From: Metasolibacillus sp.
GTDB lineage: Bacteria > Bacillota > Bacilli > Bacillales_A > Planococcaceae
Length of the DNA stretch: 64,000 bases
NCBI RefSeq assembly: GCF_025291715.1
Contig: NZ_JAMBIZ010000008.1
Span: 49,959-113,958 of the forward strand
Direction: 5' to 3'
The notes beneath the pieces were generated by a model that was not told the DNA's origin, searched no databases, and saw only the letters and a program-made list of their open reading frames with translations. The translations under genes were made by a program, and so were the position numbers. Every line of letters begins with the position of its first letter. Positions within the stretch are counted from its first letter, which is position 1. This document shows positions 37,956 through 49,270 of this stretch, one piece after another.

Positions 37956-39620
37956 TTATTTTTTCTTCAATTTCAACACCAATTCCTCATCAGGTGTCAC
38001 GTACAATGTTTTTTGCTCGAAATAAATGACAAAGCCGGGCTTTGAACCATTTGGCTTTTTCACTTGGCGAATTTCTGTGTAGTCAACAGGGACAGAGGCA
38101 GATTCGCGTGCTTTGCTGAAATAAGCGCTAAGCATAGCGGCTTCATGTAATGTCGTTTCATCAGGTGATTCGTTATGAATGACGACATGTGAGCCTGGAA
38201 TATCCTTTGTATGCAGCCAAATGTCATTTTTCTTCGCTAATTTAAATGTTAAAAAATCATTTTGCTTATTATTCTTACCAACAGAAATCGTCATACCTGT
38301 TGAAGATACAAATTGTTCAGGCATTGGCTTTGTCGGTTTTTTCTTTTTCTTTGAGGCACGTAAACGTAAAAAGCCTTGTTCTGCTAATTCCTCACGAATT
38401 TCCTCGATATCGCTCGGCGCTGCTTGGGCAACTTGCTGTGCGAGCATTTCAAAATAATCGATATCTGTACGTGTTTTTGCTAGCTGTTCCTCAATCATGA
38501 CAAGTGCATTTTTTGCCTTGTTGTAGCGTTGGAAGTAATGCTGTGCGTTATCAATTGGCGTTTTACGAGGGTTAATCGCAATCGTTACTGTTTCACCATT
38601 ATAATAGTTTTCCACCGTTACGCTGTCTTGCCCTTTTTCAAACTGATAAATATTGGCCATCAACAGCTCACCATATAGCTGCAATTGGTCGAGCTTTGAA
38701 GCCTGCTCGTAATCCTTTTCAAGCTTTTTTGTTTTGAGCTTTAGCTTATCAACTTCATTGCTTAGCCAGCGTTCTAAATCACCGGCCTGCTGTTTGACAC
38801 GGTCTCGTTCTGCTCTTGCGAAAAAGACGCGATCTAACAAAGCACCGAGTGTTGGATATGTCGTGACATGCCCTTGTAAATGTGTCAAATTAGTTGGTGA
38901 GAATGCAGCTTTTCCACCAGTTTCAACATAAGTAGGATTTGCCGCGCGCGCTAACTCCTGTAAAAATGGCTGGAATGCTGATGAATTTTGCGCCAAACGC
39001 GCTAGTAGCTCCTCGGCATGCAATGGAGAGAAGCCTGCAAAATGCGCAACGACCTCCTTGGCATTTTTCGGCTCAGCAAAAAAATGCTCCTCTGTCGATT
39101 CATACGGATTTACCTTATGCTGTGCAGGTGGTGCGATATATGTTTGCCCTGGTAAAACGGTACGGTAGCTGTTTAATGAAGGTGGTAAATGCTTTAAGCT
39201 ATCGAGTATTTTATCGTTATCTGCATCGACTAATATACAGTTGCTATGTCTGCCCATAATTTCGATAATGAGCTTGCGCATAATTGGGTCGCCAATTTCA
39301 TTTTTACTTTCAACTGTAATATGTAAAATACGCTCGGTTCCATCCTGTGTGATTGAATGAATAAAGCCTCCCTCTAAATGTTTGCGCAAAAGCATGCAAA
39401 ACATCGGAGGCTCAGCAGGGTTATCAATCGTTTGTTCTGTTACATGTATACGTGCATAGGATGGATGGATAGAAATAATCAGTTTATGATTTGCCCCATT
39501 TGCTCGAATATGAAGCATTACTTCCATTGCATTCGGCTGGTGAATTTTCGTAATGCGTCCTGTTACTAATTGTTGTAGCTCTAGCGCCATTGCGCGTGTA
39601 AATAATCCATCAAAAGCCAT
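37956..39620 (-). CDS. rqcH: Ribosome quality control protein RqcH (NFACT/FbpA family)
   Basis: 554 aa. The N-terminal NFACT-N domain opens M-A-F-D-G-L-F-T-R-A-M; a central coiled coil spans about 285-420 (E-R-D-R-V-K-Q-Q, then K-L-K-L-K-T-K-K-L-E); the NFACT-R domain has D-I-W-L-H-T-K-D-I-P-G-S-H-V-V-I. RqcH binds obstructed large ribosomal subunits and recruits tRNA-Ala to add C-terminal alanine tails. Older annotation calls it fibronectin-binding protein. In B. subtilis (yloA) it is also next to yloC, in divergent orientation as here. Confidence 0.95.
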   Translation of the reverse strand: MAFDGLFTRAMALELQQLVTGRITKIHQPNAMEVMLHIRANGANHKLIISIHPSYARIHVTEQTIDNPAEPPMFCMLLRKHLEGGFIHSITQDGTERILHITVESKNEIGDPIMRKLIIEIMGRHSNCILVDADNDKILDSLKHLPPSLNSYRTVLPGQTYIAPPAQHKVNPYESTEEHFFAEPKNAKEVVAHFAGFSPLHAEELLARLAQNSSAFQPFLQELARAANPTYVETGGKAAFSPTNLTHLQGHVTTYPTLGALLDRVFFARAERDRVKQQAGDLERWLSNEVDKLKLKTKKLEKDYEQASKLDQLQLYGELLMANIYQFEKGQDSVTVENYYNGETVTIAINPRKTPIDNAQHYFQRYNKAKNALVMIEEQLAKTRTDIDYFEMLAQQVAQAAPSDIEEIREELAEQGFLRLRASKKKKKPTKPMPEQFVSSTGMTISVGKNNKQNDFLTFKLAKKNDIWLHTKDIPGSHVVIHNESPDETTLHEAAMLSAYFSKARESASVPVDYTEIRQVKKPNGSKPGFVIYFEQKTLYVTPDEELVLKLKKK

Positions 39621-39656
39621 AATTGATTCCTCTTTCGTTCAGTACTTGATTCTTCT

Positions 39657-39665
39657 ATCATAGCA
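39657..39665 (-). promoter_or_regulatory. Possible extended -10 promoter of rqcH
   Basis: Minus strand TGCTATGAT (39657-39665), an extended -10, 38 bp before the rqcH start. No good -35 is visible. Confidence 0.4.
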
Positions 39666-39732
39666 TTTTTCTTATGTCATGCTCTAGTTAGATGTTTTTC
39701 TTGCAAAATGTACGAAAAAACAGTTCAGAGTA

Positions 39733-39741
39733 TGTTATAAT
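39733..39741 (+). promoter_or_regulatory. Extended -10 promoter of the yicC-gmk operon
   Basis: TGTTATAAT is a perfect extended -10 (TGnTATAAT) 36 bp before the yicC start. The -35 region is poor, as is common for extended -10 promoters. Confidence 0.6.
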
Positions 39742-39776
39742 GGTGTGCAGTATTTTAAAGGAAGGTGTGACGGACC

Positions 39777-40652
39777 TTGGTGCGTAGTATGACAGGCTTT
39801 GGCAGGGGTGTCACAACGACAAAATCGTATCAATTAACGATTGAAGTTCGTGCTGTGAATCATCGCTTTTTAGAAATAAGCACAAAATTTCCGAAAGAGT
39901 GGATGGAATCGGAAGTGTTAGCGAAAAAAATGCTTTCAACAGCTGTTTCACGCGGAAAGCTAGATGTACTCATTGCGGTGAAGGAGCTGCAAGTAGAAGA
40001 ACAGCACGTAACAATTAATTGGGCTTTACTTGAAGCGTACATAAAAGCAAAGGAAGCATTGTCACAAAAAATTGCGATGCAGGAAAAATGGTCAATGCAG
40101 GAAATTGCTATGCTTGATCAAGTGTTAGTTGTTGAAAAGCAAGAGGCGATGCAAGAAGACTTTTTAATTGCGGTAGAGCGAGCGATGCAGGAAGCAATTG
40201 AAAATTTAGTGCAAATGCGTGAGCGTGAAGGACAAGAGTTGAAGCTAGTTATGTTACAATATAAAGAACAATTACAACAGCAAATTGCACAGATCCGTGC
40301 AACGTCACCAGATGCTGTAATGAAATATCGAGAGCGTTTAAAAGCGCGTATCGAAGAAATTGCGAGTGGGCAGCTGTTGGAGGAACGTTTGTTAATGGAA
40401 GTGGCATTATTCGCAGAACGAGTAGATATTACGGAGGAGCTAGACCGTCTTGATAGTCATTTTGGTCAGCTAGAGGAAATATTGCAGGAGCATGGTGCAA
40501 TTGGGCGTAAGCTTGATTTCTTAATGCAGGAGATGCATCGGGAAATTAATACGATTGGCTCCAAAAATCAATCCTCTGAAAGCTCAGTAGCGGTCGTACA
40601 AGCAAAAGCCATTTTAGAGAAAATGCGAGAGCAAGTTCAAAATATCGAATAG
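39777..40652 (+). CDS. yicC: YicC/YloC-family endoribonuclease
   Basis: 291 aa. It has the N-terminal R-S-M-T-G-F-G-R block followed by the long helical middle and the C-terminal DUF1732 segment (F-L-M-Q-E-M-H-R-E-I-N-T-I-G-S-K). E. coli YicC and B. subtilis YloC act as endoribonucleases. The start is TTG 39777 or GTG 39780; AAGGAAGG at 39759-39766 allows both. In B. subtilis remA separates it from gmk; here only 22 bp do. Confidence 0.92.
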   Translation: MVRSMTGFGRGVTTTKSYQLTIEVRAVNHRFLEISTKFPKEWMESEVLAKKMLSTAVSRGKLDVLIAVKELQVEEQHVTINWALLEAYIKAKEALSQKIAMQEKWSMQEIAMLDQVLVVEKQEAMQEDFLIAVERAMQEAIENLVQMREREGQELKLVMLQYKEQLQQQIAQIRATSPDAVMKYRERLKARIEEIASGQLLEERLLMEVALFAERVDITEELDRLDSHFGQLEEILQEHGAIGRKLDFLMQEMHREINTIGSKNQSSESSVAVVQAKAILEKMREQVQNIE

Positions 40653-40671
40653 CTAAAGGGAGATTTAATAA

Positions 40672-41292
<621 letters not shown>

Positions 41293-41295
41293 TTC

Positions 41296-41520
41296 ATGTT
41301 ATACCCATCAGTAGATGCCTTAAAAAAGGAAATTGATTCAAAATATTCACTTGTGAGCCTAGCTTCTAAGCGTGCACGCCAAATGCAGGAGCAAGGTGGC
41401 GAAAAGCTAAACAAGTACGTATCTTATAAACCAGTAGGTCGTGCGCTAGAGGAAGTAGCAGCAGGCGTTTTACGCAGAGAGGCAGAAGATGCTTCAACTG
41501 TTTACGAGGACGAAATTTAA
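41296..41520 (+). CDS. rpoZ: RNA polymerase omega subunit
   Basis: 74 aa, with P-S-V-D-A-L-K-K-E-I near the N-terminus and S-L-A-S-K-R-A-R-Q-M in the conserved helix. It aids assembly of core RNA polymerase. Follows gmk by 3 bp. Confidence 0.95.
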   Translation: MLYPSVDALKKEIDSKYSLVSLASKRARQMQEQGGEKLNKYVSYKPVGRALEEVAAGVLRREAEDASTVYEDEI

Positions 41521-41542
41521 GCGATTTAAAGACTGATGATGT

Positions 41543-41571
41543 AGCTCCCGAGGAAATGTTCTTTGGGAGCT
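41543..41571 (+). other. Hairpin between rpoZ and coaC
   Basis: AGCTCCC (41543-41549) pairs with GGGAGCT (41565-41571). No T-run follows, so it is not a clear terminator; it may be a weak pause or processing site. Confidence 0.35.
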
Positions 41572-41596
41572 TATCGTTTGAAAGGGTGGGAAAGCG

Positions 41597-42151
41597 ATGA
41601 GCAAAAAAAATATTTTATTATGTGTGACAGGTGGCATTGCAGTTTATAAGGCGGTAGCACTCGTCAGCAAGCTATCACAGGCAGGAATGAATGTAAAGGT
41701 TATGATGACTGCATCTGCAAGACAATTTGTCACGCCACTTAGCTTCCAAGTCATGTCTAAAAATGATGTTTTTTTTGATACATTTGATGAAAAGGATTCA
41801 AGTGTCATTGCCCATATTGATTTAGCTGATTGGGCAGATTTAGTCATTGTGGCACCAGCGACAGCCAACGTAATCGGGAAGCTGGCAAACGGTATTGCGG
41901 ATGATATGGTGACGACAACACTACTCGCAACAACGGCACCTGTATGGATTGCACCTGCAATGAATGTGCATATGTATGACCACCCAGCAGTAAAGCGCAA
42001 TATTCAACAGCTACATGAGGATGGCTGTCATTTTATTGAGCCCTCTGAAGGATTTTTAGCATGTGGTTATATTGGCAAAGGACGCTTAGAGGAGCCAGAG
42101 AAAATAACGGCATTAGTGTTGTCGTATTTTAAAGAAGGCGGACAGCAATGA
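41597..42151 (+). CDS. coaC: Phosphopantothenoylcysteine decarboxylase (CoaC only)
   Basis: 184-residue HFCD-type flavoprotein that decarboxylates phosphopantothenoylcysteine in coenzyme A synthesis. The N-terminal V-T-G-G-I-A-V-Y-K binds FMN, the catalytic His lies in A-H-I-D-L-A-D-W, P-A-M-N-V-H-M is the substrate clamp, and the active Cys is in F-L-A-C-G-Y-I-G-K-G-R. B. subtilis has a fused CoaBC of about 400 aa here. This protein stops at the end of the CoaC domain and priA starts at once (ATGA overlap), so the CoaB ligase half must be elsewhere or lost. The coding sequence ends cleanly with no CoaB remnant. Confidence 0.9.
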   Translation: MSKKNILLCVTGGIAVYKAVALVSKLSQAGMNVKVMMTASARQFVTPLSFQVMSKNDVFFDTFDEKDSSVIAHIDLADWADLVIVAPATANVIGKLANGIADDMVTTTLLATTAPVWIAPAMNVHMYDHPAVKRNIQQLHEDGCHFIEPSEGFLACGYIGKGRLEEPEKITALVLSYFKEGGQQ

Positions 42152-44562
42152 CACGTATTGCCAAAGTGATTGTTGATGTGGCGGCATACCCAGTTGATCG
42201 CCCATTCGACTATCTCGTACCGACAGATTGGCATGATCTAATGGAATGTGGCTGTCGCGTCAAAGTACCATTCGGACCACGCAATGTGCTTGGCTTTGTG
42301 GTCGAGCTTGCAAGCAAAACAGACGTGCCTCTCGATAAAATTAAGCCAATTACCCAAGTGCTAGATATTGAGCCTGTCTTAACAGAGGAAATGCTCAGCT
42401 TAGCAAAATGGCTAAAAACACAGACAATTTGTTATGAAATTGATGCATTACAGGTGATGTTGCCATCGGCATTGCGTGCGAAATATGAGAAAATAGTGCA
42501 CTTACAAGTAGCGATAGAACAGTTAGACCCTATTCTTGCAGCCTTTTTCAAAAAATCCGCAAAGGCAAATTTCAAGCAATTTGAAAAGGAATCATTGTTA
42601 AAAGAATTAAAGCAAGCAGTTAACAAAGGGCATGTTCGCATTGAAAACGAAGTAAAGCAGCAAGGTAATATTAAGGAAGTCCGTAAAGTGCAAATTCATG
42701 CGGAGGCAAGCTATATAGCTGAAATTGAGCAGCAAATATCGAAGCGAGCAAAAAAGCAAATTCACTTAGTGCAGTGGATGAAAACACATTGTGGTGAAAT
42801 TTTCTCGCCAGAGGAAATATACGAACAAGCAGGCGTCACTGCAACAGTTTTGCAGGCACTGATTGAAATGGGTGCAGCGAAATTTATTCAAGAGGAAGTA
42901 TATCGCGACCCATTTACAAAGGATGTAGCGCAAACGACAGCACTAAATTTAACAGCTGAGCAAGAGCAGGCATTGAGCTACATCACAGCGGCAATGAAAA
43001 AACAACATAATGAAACATTTCTATTGCATGGTATTACAGGAAGCGGCAAAACCGAAGTGTATTTGCAAGCGATTCAGCAGGCTTTACAGGACGGCAAAGA
43101 GGCGATTATGCTTGTGCCTGAAATCTCCTTGACACCACAAATGACAGAGCGTTTTCGCTCACGCTTTGGCGAGATGGTCGCTGTAATGCATAGTGGCTTA
43201 TCTGTTGGTGAAAAATATGATGAATGGCGCAAAATTCAGCAAGGCAAAGTAAAGGTTGTTGTTGGTGCACGTTCAGCAATCTTTGCTCCATTTCAGCATG
43301 TTGGGCTCATTATTTTAGATGAAGAGCATGAATCGACATATAAGCAGGAGGATGCTCCTCGCTATCATGCACGTGATGTGGCAATATGGCGCAGTAAGTT
43401 TCATCAATGCCCTGTGATTCTCGGTAGTGCAACACCGGCGCTTGAATCGTTTGCACGGGCGAAAAAAGATGTTTATACATTATTAACATTAAAAGAGCGT
43501 GCCAAGCAGCAAGCATTACCAACTGTAGAAATTGTAGATATGCGTGAAGAACTAAAGCTCGGCAATCGCTCGATGTTTTCAACGAGCTTAATCGAGGCAA
43601 TGCGTGAACGATTAGTGCGCAAAGAGCAAATCGTCTTGTTTTTAAATCGACGAGGTTATTCGAGCTTTGTGTTATGCCGTGATTGTGGAACGGTTGTGCA
43701 ATGTCCTAACTGTGATATTTCCTTAACCTATCATCGCTACAACGAAAAATTAAAATGTCATTACTGTGGCTACGATGAATATGTACCGCAAAGCTGTCCG
43801 CAATGTCAAAGTGAGCATATTCGCTTTTTCGGCACAGGTACACAAAAGGTTGAAGAGGAAATTTATAAGCTGTTTCCAGAGGCAAGAATCGTGCGTATGG
43901 ATGTTGATACGACGTCACAAAAAGGTGCACACGAACAGCTTTTAGATATATTCGGCAGCGGACAAGCTGATATTTTACTCGGCACGCAAATGATTGCTAA
44001 AGGGCTTGACTTCCCAAATATTACGTTAGTTGGTGTGTTAAGTGCGGATACATCATTACATTTACCTGATTATAGATCAAGTGAACGCACATTCCAGCTA
44101 CTAACACAAGTAAGTGGTCGTGCAGGACGCCATGATTTATTAGGTGAGGTAATTATTCAAACGTATACGCCAGAGCATTATGCGATTGAGCTAGCGCAAG
44201 CACAGCAATATGAACCATTTTATACAAGAGAAATGTATTCACGTCATCAAGCGGGTTACCCACCGTATTATTATTTAGCGCTCGTCCAAGTATCGCATGA
44301 GGATGTTATGATGGCGGCAGAATATGCGGGTCGAGTAGCTGATTATTTACGTGAAAAGCTCTCATTCAATGTTGCTATTATTGGTCCGACGACTGCTAGC
44401 ATTAGCCGTCTCAACAATAGATATCGCTATCAATGTTTGATAAAATACAAAGTAGAACCGAATTTGATCGAAACATTATTACAATTGATTAAAATATACC
44501 GCACAGATTGGAGTAAGAAGGGGATTCAGCTCATCGTAGACCTTGACCCATCTGTTATTTAG
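42148..44562 (+). CDS. priA: Primosomal protein N', replication restart helicase PriA
   Basis: 804 aa. N-terminal DNA-binding domains come first, then the helicase core with Walker A G-I-T-G-S-G-K-T-E, the D-E-E-H box (I-L-D-E-E-H-E-S) and G-S-A-T-P. The zinc-binding cysteine cluster (C-R-D-C-G, C-P-N-C, C-H-Y-C-G, C-P-Q-C) sits near residues 512-555, inside the helicase domain as in PriA. It reloads the replisome at stalled forks. Confidence 0.97.
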   Translation: MTRIAKVIVDVAAYPVDRPFDYLVPTDWHDLMECGCRVKVPFGPRNVLGFVVELASKTDVPLDKIKPITQVLDIEPVLTEEMLSLAKWLKTQTICYEIDALQVMLPSALRAKYEKIVHLQVAIEQLDPILAAFFKKSAKANFKQFEKESLLKELKQAVNKGHVRIENEVKQQGNIKEVRKVQIHAEASYIAEIEQQISKRAKKQIHLVQWMKTHCGEIFSPEEIYEQAGVTATVLQALIEMGAAKFIQEEVYRDPFTKDVAQTTALNLTAEQEQALSYITAAMKKQHNETFLLHGITGSGKTEVYLQAIQQALQDGKEAIMLVPEISLTPQMTERFRSRFGEMVAVMHSGLSVGEKYDEWRKIQQGKVKVVVGARSAIFAPFQHVGLIILDEEHESTYKQEDAPRYHARDVAIWRSKFHQCPVILGSATPALESFARAKKDVYTLLTLKERAKQQALPTVEIVDMREELKLGNRSMFSTSLIEAMRERLVRKEQIVLFLNRRGYSSFVLCRDCGTVVQCPNCDISLTYHRYNEKLKCHYCGYDEYVPQSCPQCQSEHIRFFGTGTQKVEEEIYKLFPEARIVRMDVDTTSQKGAHEQLLDIFGSGQADILLGTQMIAKGLDFPNITLVGVLSADTSLHLPDYRSSERTFQLLTQVSGRAGRHDLLGEVIIQTYTPEHYAIELAQAQQYEPFYTREMYSRHQAGYPPYYYLALVQVSHEDVMMAAEYAGRVADYLREKLSFNVAIIGPTTASISRLNNRYRYQCLIKYKVEPNLIETLLQLIKIYRTDWSKKGIQLIVDLDPSVI

Positions 44563-44579
44563 AAAGAAGGACTTAGAAA

Positions 44580-45065
44580 ATGGCGATTAAAGAAGTAGTG
44601 AAAAACCCAGCAGCAATTTTAACAACAGCGACCAAGGAAGTCGAGGTTATCAATGAGGAAATTATTGAGCTGTTAGATGATTTATATGACACGATGGTGG
44701 AATACGATGGTGTTGGCATTGCGGCACCGCAAATTAATGTAGGCTTACGTGTAGCCATTGTGGAATTAGGGGAAGATATTTTAGAAATGATTAACCCGAT
44801 TGTATTAGAGACAAAAGGGGAAGAGGAAGATGTGGAAGGCTGCTTAAGCTTTCCTGAATTATTCGGCATGGTAAAGCGCCCGACATATGTGAAAATTGAA
44901 GCATCTGACCGTGAAGGACGCATTTATGAGCTAGAGGCAGAGGACTTTGAGGCACGCGCGATTTTACATGAAATTGACCATCTAGATGGCGTTTTATTCG
45001 ACTCAAAAATTACGCGTGTGCTAACAGAGGAAGAGCTCGAAGAAATGTATGCAGAGGAGGAATAG
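44580..45065 (+). CDS. def: Peptide deformylase
   Basis: 161 aa with all three motifs: [16 protein letters not shown] and H-E-I-D-H-L-D-G (metal ligands Cys and the two His). It removes the formyl group from nascent N-terminal Met and is paired with fmt, which makes the formyl-Met-tRNA. The AGAAAGAAGGA site precedes the ATG. Confidence 0.97.
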   Translation: MAIKEVVKNPAAILTTATKEVEVINEEIIELLDDLYDTMVEYDGVGIAAPQINVGLRVAIVELGEDILEMINPIVLETKGEEEDVEGCLSFPELFGMVKRPTYVKIEASDREGRIYELEAEDFEARAILHEIDHLDGVLFDSKITRVLTEEELEEMYAEEE

Positions 45066-45066
45066 T

Positions 45067-46008
45067 ATGTTATCCATCGTTTTTATGGGCACACCAGCCT
45101 TCTCTGTACCAATTTTACGCATGCTACATGAAGAGGGCTACAATGTGCTAGCAGTGGTAACACAGCCTGACCGTCCTGTTGGGCGTAAAAAAGTATTAAC
45201 GCCACCACCTGTTAAGGAGGAGGCTGTGCGTTTAGGCTTACCTGTTATTCAACCAGAAAAGCTACGTGACTCAGTAGAATTAGAGCAAATTTTAGCATTA
45301 CAGCCAGATTTAGTCGTGACAGCGGCATTTGGACAAATTTTACCGAAAGTGTTGCTTGATGCACCACGCTTAGGCTGTATCAACGTTCATGCTTCATTGC
45401 TACCTGCTTACCGAGGTGGTGCACCAATTCATCAAGCGATTATAGATGGACAACAGGAAGCTGGTGTGACGATTATGTATATGGCACAAAAGCTAGATGC
45501 TGGCGATATCATTAGTCAACAGGCGATTTCGATTGAAGAAACGGATCATACAGGCAGTTTATTTGACAAGCTAAGCATTGTAGGACGTGACTTATTAAAG
45601 CAAACATTGCCTGCAATTGAAGCAGGTACAAATAATCGTACAGTCCAAGACGAAACATTGGTTACTTATGCGCATAATATTAGTCGTGAGCAAGAACGCA
45701 TTGATTGGCAGCAAAACGCACGCACGATTTACAATCAAGTACGCGGTTTGCATCCATGGCCTGTTGCCTACACAACTTTGGAAGAAAGCAATGTGAAAAT
45801 TTGGTGGGCACAAATTGGTAGTACGAAGCACACAGCTACACCAGGTGAGGTTGTGCATATTGCGAAAGATTATTTTGAAATTGCAACAGGTGAAGGCGGG
45901 GCGCTTGCTGTTTATGATTTACAGCCTGCGGGGAAAAAGCGTCTGAGCGCAGAGGAATATTTGCGTGGCACAGGGGCAAAATTGCAGATTGGAGATCGCT
46001 TTGAATGA
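45067..46008 (+). CDS. fmt: Methionyl-tRNA formyltransferase
   Basis: 313 aa from the ATG at 45067, one base after the def stop with GAGGAGGA inside def; the frame back to 45049 lacks a site. N-terminal V-F-M-G-T-P-A-F-S, the folate-binding [14 protein letters not shown] and the catalytic [13 protein letters not shown] are visible. The stop overlaps the rsmB start. Confidence 0.97.
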   Translation: MLSIVFMGTPAFSVPILRMLHEEGYNVLAVVTQPDRPVGRKKVLTPPPVKEEAVRLGLPVIQPEKLRDSVELEQILALQPDLVVTAAFGQILPKVLLDAPRLGCINVHASLLPAYRGGAPIHQAIIDGQQEAGVTIMYMAQKLDAGDIISQQAISIEETDHTGSLFDKLSIVGRDLLKQTLPAIEAGTNNRTVQDETLVTYAHNISREQERIDWQQNARTIYNQVRGLHPWPVAYTTLEESNVKIWWAQIGSTKHTATPGEVVHIAKDYFEIATGEGGALAVYDLQPAGKKRLSAEEYLRGTGAKLQIGDRFE

Positions 46009-47363
46009 CAAAGAAAAAACAGCAAATTTGGAATGGTAATGTACGAGATGCGGCGTTAAGCATTTTATTAGCAGTTGATAAAAATCAAGCATATAGCAAC
46101 TTGCTACTACATCAAACAATTGAAAAATATAAAATAGAAGCAAAGGACCGTGCGTTATTAACGGAAATCACGTATGGTACATTGCAGCACAAATTAACGC
46201 TTGATTATTATTTAGCACCATTTGTAAGAGGGAAAGTAGAAGCATGGGTGCAATGGTTACTGCGCCTTTCATTATTCCAAATGCATTATTTAACACGCAT
46301 CCCACCACATGCCGCAGTGAATGAGGCAGTGGAAATTGCAAAGCGACGTGGGCATCAAGGAATTGCCTCAATGGTTAATGGTATTTTGCGTTCAATTTTA
46401 CGACAAGGTGTGCGTTCGACAGATGAAATTCAGGATGAAATGGAGCGTTTAGCGATTGCAACAAGCCATCCACAATGGCTAGTGGAGCGCTATATCGAGA
46501 CATATGGCATTGAACAAACAGCAACAATGCTTGCGTATAACAATTTGCCAGCAAAGCAAACAGTACGTGTCAATACATTAAAGGCGACGTCAGCTGAAGC
46601 GATTGCACTACTTGAGCAAGAGGGGATTACAGCGGTACAAAGCGAATTTCTACCTGAATGCTTAACATTGACAGGTGGACAAGCAGCACGTACAGAAGCA
46701 TTCAAAAAAGGATTCATTACGATTCAAGATGAAAGCTCGATGTTACCAGCAAACGTTTTAAACCCACAGCCAGGGATGCGTGTACTCGATATGTGTGCAG
46801 CACCAGGCGGGAAAACGACACATTTAGCAGAAAAAATGCATAATCAAGGCTCAGTGCTAGCGCTCGACTTGCATCCACATAAGCTTGAGCTAATCGATGA
46901 AAACACAGCGCGCTTAGACATTGAGATTGTACAAACAGCGCCATTAGATGGGCGCAAAGCAGCTAGCACATTACAAAAGGAAAGCTTTGATGCGATTTTA
47001 ATTGATGCACCGTGCTCAGGGCTTGGTGTAATGCGTCGCAAGCCAGATATTAAATACACAAAAAGACTAGAGGATTTCGCCAATTTACAAGCGATTCAGC
47101 TTGGTATTTTAGCAAATGCAGTGGAGCTATTAAAGCCGAATGGACGCCTCGTTTATAGCACATGTACAATCGATAAAGAAGAAAATGAAGGTACGGTACA
47201 AGCCTTTTTGGCAGCACATCCGATGATGGAAGCAATCTTGCTAGAAAATTTACCACAACAGCTTGCTGAGGAGCAACATAACGGAATGCTTCAAGTATTC
47301 CCACAACATATGGACAGCGATGGCTTTTTCGTTGCTGCCTTCGTAAAAAAGGAGACAAATTAA
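46005..47363 (+). CDS. rsmB: 16S rRNA (cytosine-967-C5)-methyltransferase RsmB
   Basis: 452 aa: an N-terminal NusB-like RNA-binding domain (about 10-140) and a SAM methyltransferase domain with [11 protein letters not shown]. The catalytic cysteines are in D-A-P-C-S-G and S-T-C-T-I. ATGA overlap with fmt. Confidence 0.95.
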   Translation: MTKKKQQIWNGNVRDAALSILLAVDKNQAYSNLLLHQTIEKYKIEAKDRALLTEITYGTLQHKLTLDYYLAPFVRGKVEAWVQWLLRLSLFQMHYLTRIPPHAAVNEAVEIAKRRGHQGIASMVNGILRSILRQGVRSTDEIQDEMERLAIATSHPQWLVERYIETYGIEQTATMLAYNNLPAKQTVRVNTLKATSAEAIALLEQEGITAVQSEFLPECLTLTGGQAARTEAFKKGFITIQDESSMLPANVLNPQPGMRVLDMCAAPGGKTTHLAEKMHNQGSVLALDLHPHKLELIDENTARLDIEIVQTAPLDGRKAASTLQKESFDAILIDAPCSGLGVMRRKPDIKYTKRLEDFANLQAIQLGILANAVELLKPNGRLVYSTCTIDKEENEGTVQAFLAAHPMMEAILLENLPQQLAEEQHNGMLQVFPQHMDSDGFFVAAFVKKETN

Positions 47364-47368
47364 ACTTT

Positions 47369-48508
47369 ATGGAACAAAATAAATTCGATGAACGTATTTT
47401 AGACTTAGTCGAGGAAGCAGAAGAAAAGCCCGTACGCCGTGAGAAAAAAGAAAAGCCGCAATTAAAGGAATCGATTTATTCATTGCGCCCTGATGAATTG
47501 CAAAATTGGTTAGTAGAAAATGGAGAAAAAGCATTCCGTGCAGGACAAATTTTTGATTGGCTTTATCATAAGCGCGTCAAAACATTTGAGGAAATGTCAA
47601 ACCTATCAAAATCTTTGCGTGAAAAATTAAGTGCAAACTTTGCATTAACAACACTATCGACAATTATTCAGCAGGAATCGAAGGATGGCACAATTAAATT
47701 TTTATTCCAATTGCAAGATGGTTATTCAATTGAAACCGTATTAATGCGCCATGATTATGGCAATTCTGTTTGTGTAACAACACAAGTAGGCTGCCGTATT
47801 GGCTGTACGTTCTGTGCCTCTACATTAGGCGGCTTAAAGCGCCACTTACTTGCTGGTGAAATTGTTGAGCAAGTTGTCAAGGTTCAGCAAGCTTTGGATG
47901 AAGTTGAGGAGCGTGTGAGCCATATCGTTATTATGGGGATTGGGGAGCCATTCGACAATTATGATGCGATGATGAATTTCTTAAAGGTCATTAATGATGA
48001 AAAAGGCTTAAATATTGGCGCTCGCCATATTACAGTGTCAACTTCAGGTATCGTGCCAAAAATTTATGATTTTGCCAATGAGCAGCTACAAATTAATTTT
48101 GCGCTATCGCTACATGCACCAAATCAAGAATTGCGCCAAAAGCTTATGCCAATCGCACGTGCTTACAAGCTGGAACAATTAATGGAATCGATTCGTTATT
48201 ATACACAGAAAACGGGACGTCGCGTGAGCTTTGAGTACGGTTTATTTGGTGGCGAAAACGATTCTGTTGAGCATGCAGAGGAGCTAGCAAAATTAATTAA
48301 AGGCATTAAGTGTCATGTTAATTTAATTCCTGTGAACTATGTGCCAGAGCGAAACTATGTGAGAACACCACGCAATCAAATCTTTGATTTTGAAAAAACG
48401 TTAAAGAAGCACGGCATTAATGTGACAATTCGTCGCGAACATGGCTCGGATATTGATGCAGCATGTGGACAGCTGCGTGCAAAGGAGCGAGCACAAGAAA
48501 CAAAGTAG
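47369..48508 (+). CDS. rlmN: Dual-specificity RNA methyltransferase RlmN
   Basis: Radical SAM enzyme that methylates C2 of A2503 in 23S rRNA and A37 in some tRNAs; 379 aa. The cluster motif C-x3-C-x2-C is at Cys142, 146 and 149 (G-C-R-I-G-C-T-F-C). I-M-G-I-G-E-P and the late C-G-Q-L are family features. It has a charged 35-residue N-terminal extension ([12 protein letters not shown]) before the domain. The ribosome site (AAGGAG, 47348-47353) is 15 bp from the ATG, longer than usual. Confidence 0.95.
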   Translation: MEQNKFDERILDLVEEAEEKPVRREKKEKPQLKESIYSLRPDELQNWLVENGEKAFRAGQIFDWLYHKRVKTFEEMSNLSKSLREKLSANFALTTLSTIIQQESKDGTIKFLFQLQDGYSIETVLMRHDYGNSVCVTTQVGCRIGCTFCASTLGGLKRHLLAGEIVEQVVKVQQALDEVEERVSHIVIMGIGEPFDNYDAMMNFLKVINDEKGLNIGARHITVSTSGIVPKIYDFANEQLQINFALSLHAPNQELRQKLMPIARAYKLEQLMESIRYYTQKTGRRVSFEYGLFGGENDSVEHAEELAKLIKGIKCHVNLIPVNYVPERNYVRTPRNQIFDFEKTLKKHGINVTIRREHGSDIDAACGQLRAKERAQETK

Positions 48509-48517
48509 GTGGAAAGT

Positions 48518-49267
48518 ATGAACTTTACAGTTGAAAGTGATGTTGGCTTAAAGCGTTCAGAAAATGAGGATCGAGTAGCTTTTTGTGAACGGTTAGATAA
48601 CTATAAGCTAGCGATATTAGCTGATGGTATGGGCGGACATAATGCGGGAGATGTAGCAAGTGAAATGGCGATTACGGCGTTGCAGCGTGCATTCATGCAA
48701 GTGGATGCTGCTGCACTATTGACGGAGGAAAAGCGACAGCAATGGCTTGAAACCGTGATATCGCAAATAAACGAAGACATTTATCATTATTCATTATCAC
48801 ATGAAGGCTGTAAAGGCATGGGGACGACGCTAATCGCTGTCATAATCGATCAGGCAAATTGTACAATTGCACATATCGGTGATAGCCGCGTCTACCACTT
48901 TACGGAAGAGGATGGCAGGCTTATTACACGTGATCATTCCTATGTCAATGTACTAGTTGATAATGGTGAAATCAGCGAGGAAGAGGCACAGCATCATCCA
49001 AAAAAGAATTTTATTTTAAGAGCGTTAGGCACTGAATTAACGATTCAGGCAGATTTTTACAGCATGGAACTGCAAGAGGATTCCTATTTGCTTATTTGCT
49101 CAGATGGTTTAAGTGATAAATTGAGCTTATATGAAATGGCGGCTTTGATTACATTGCCGCTTGCTTTACAGGAAAAGGGGAAAAAGCTCGTACAGCTAGC
49201 AAATGAACTCGGTGGTGAGGACAATATTTCCCTTATTTTATTGACACTGAAGGATAAGGAGGTGTAA
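48518..49267 (+). CDS. prpC: PP2C-type Ser/Thr phosphatase PrpC
   Basis: 249 aa from the ATG at 48518; AGGTGGA lies 5 bp upstream and an in-frame GTG at 48509 is less likely. PPM motifs are seen: S-E-N-E-D-R, A-D-G-M-G-G-H-N-A-G (metal Asp), G-T-T-L, H-I-G-D-S-R, C-S-D-G-L-S and G-G-E-D-N-I. It removes phosphate from PrkC and its substrates; prkC follows 3 bp later. Confidence 0.96.
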   Translation: MNFTVESDVGLKRSENEDRVAFCERLDNYKLAILADGMGGHNAGDVASEMAITALQRAFMQVDAAALLTEEKRQQWLETVISQINEDIYHYSLSHEGCKGMGTTLIAVIIDQANCTIAHIGDSRVYHFTEEDGRLITRDHSYVNVLVDNGEISEEEAQHHPKKNFILRALGTELTIQADFYSMELQEDSYLLICSDGLSDKLSLYEMAALITLPLALQEKGKKLVQLANELGGEDNISLILLTLKDKEV

Positions 49268-49270
49268 GGA

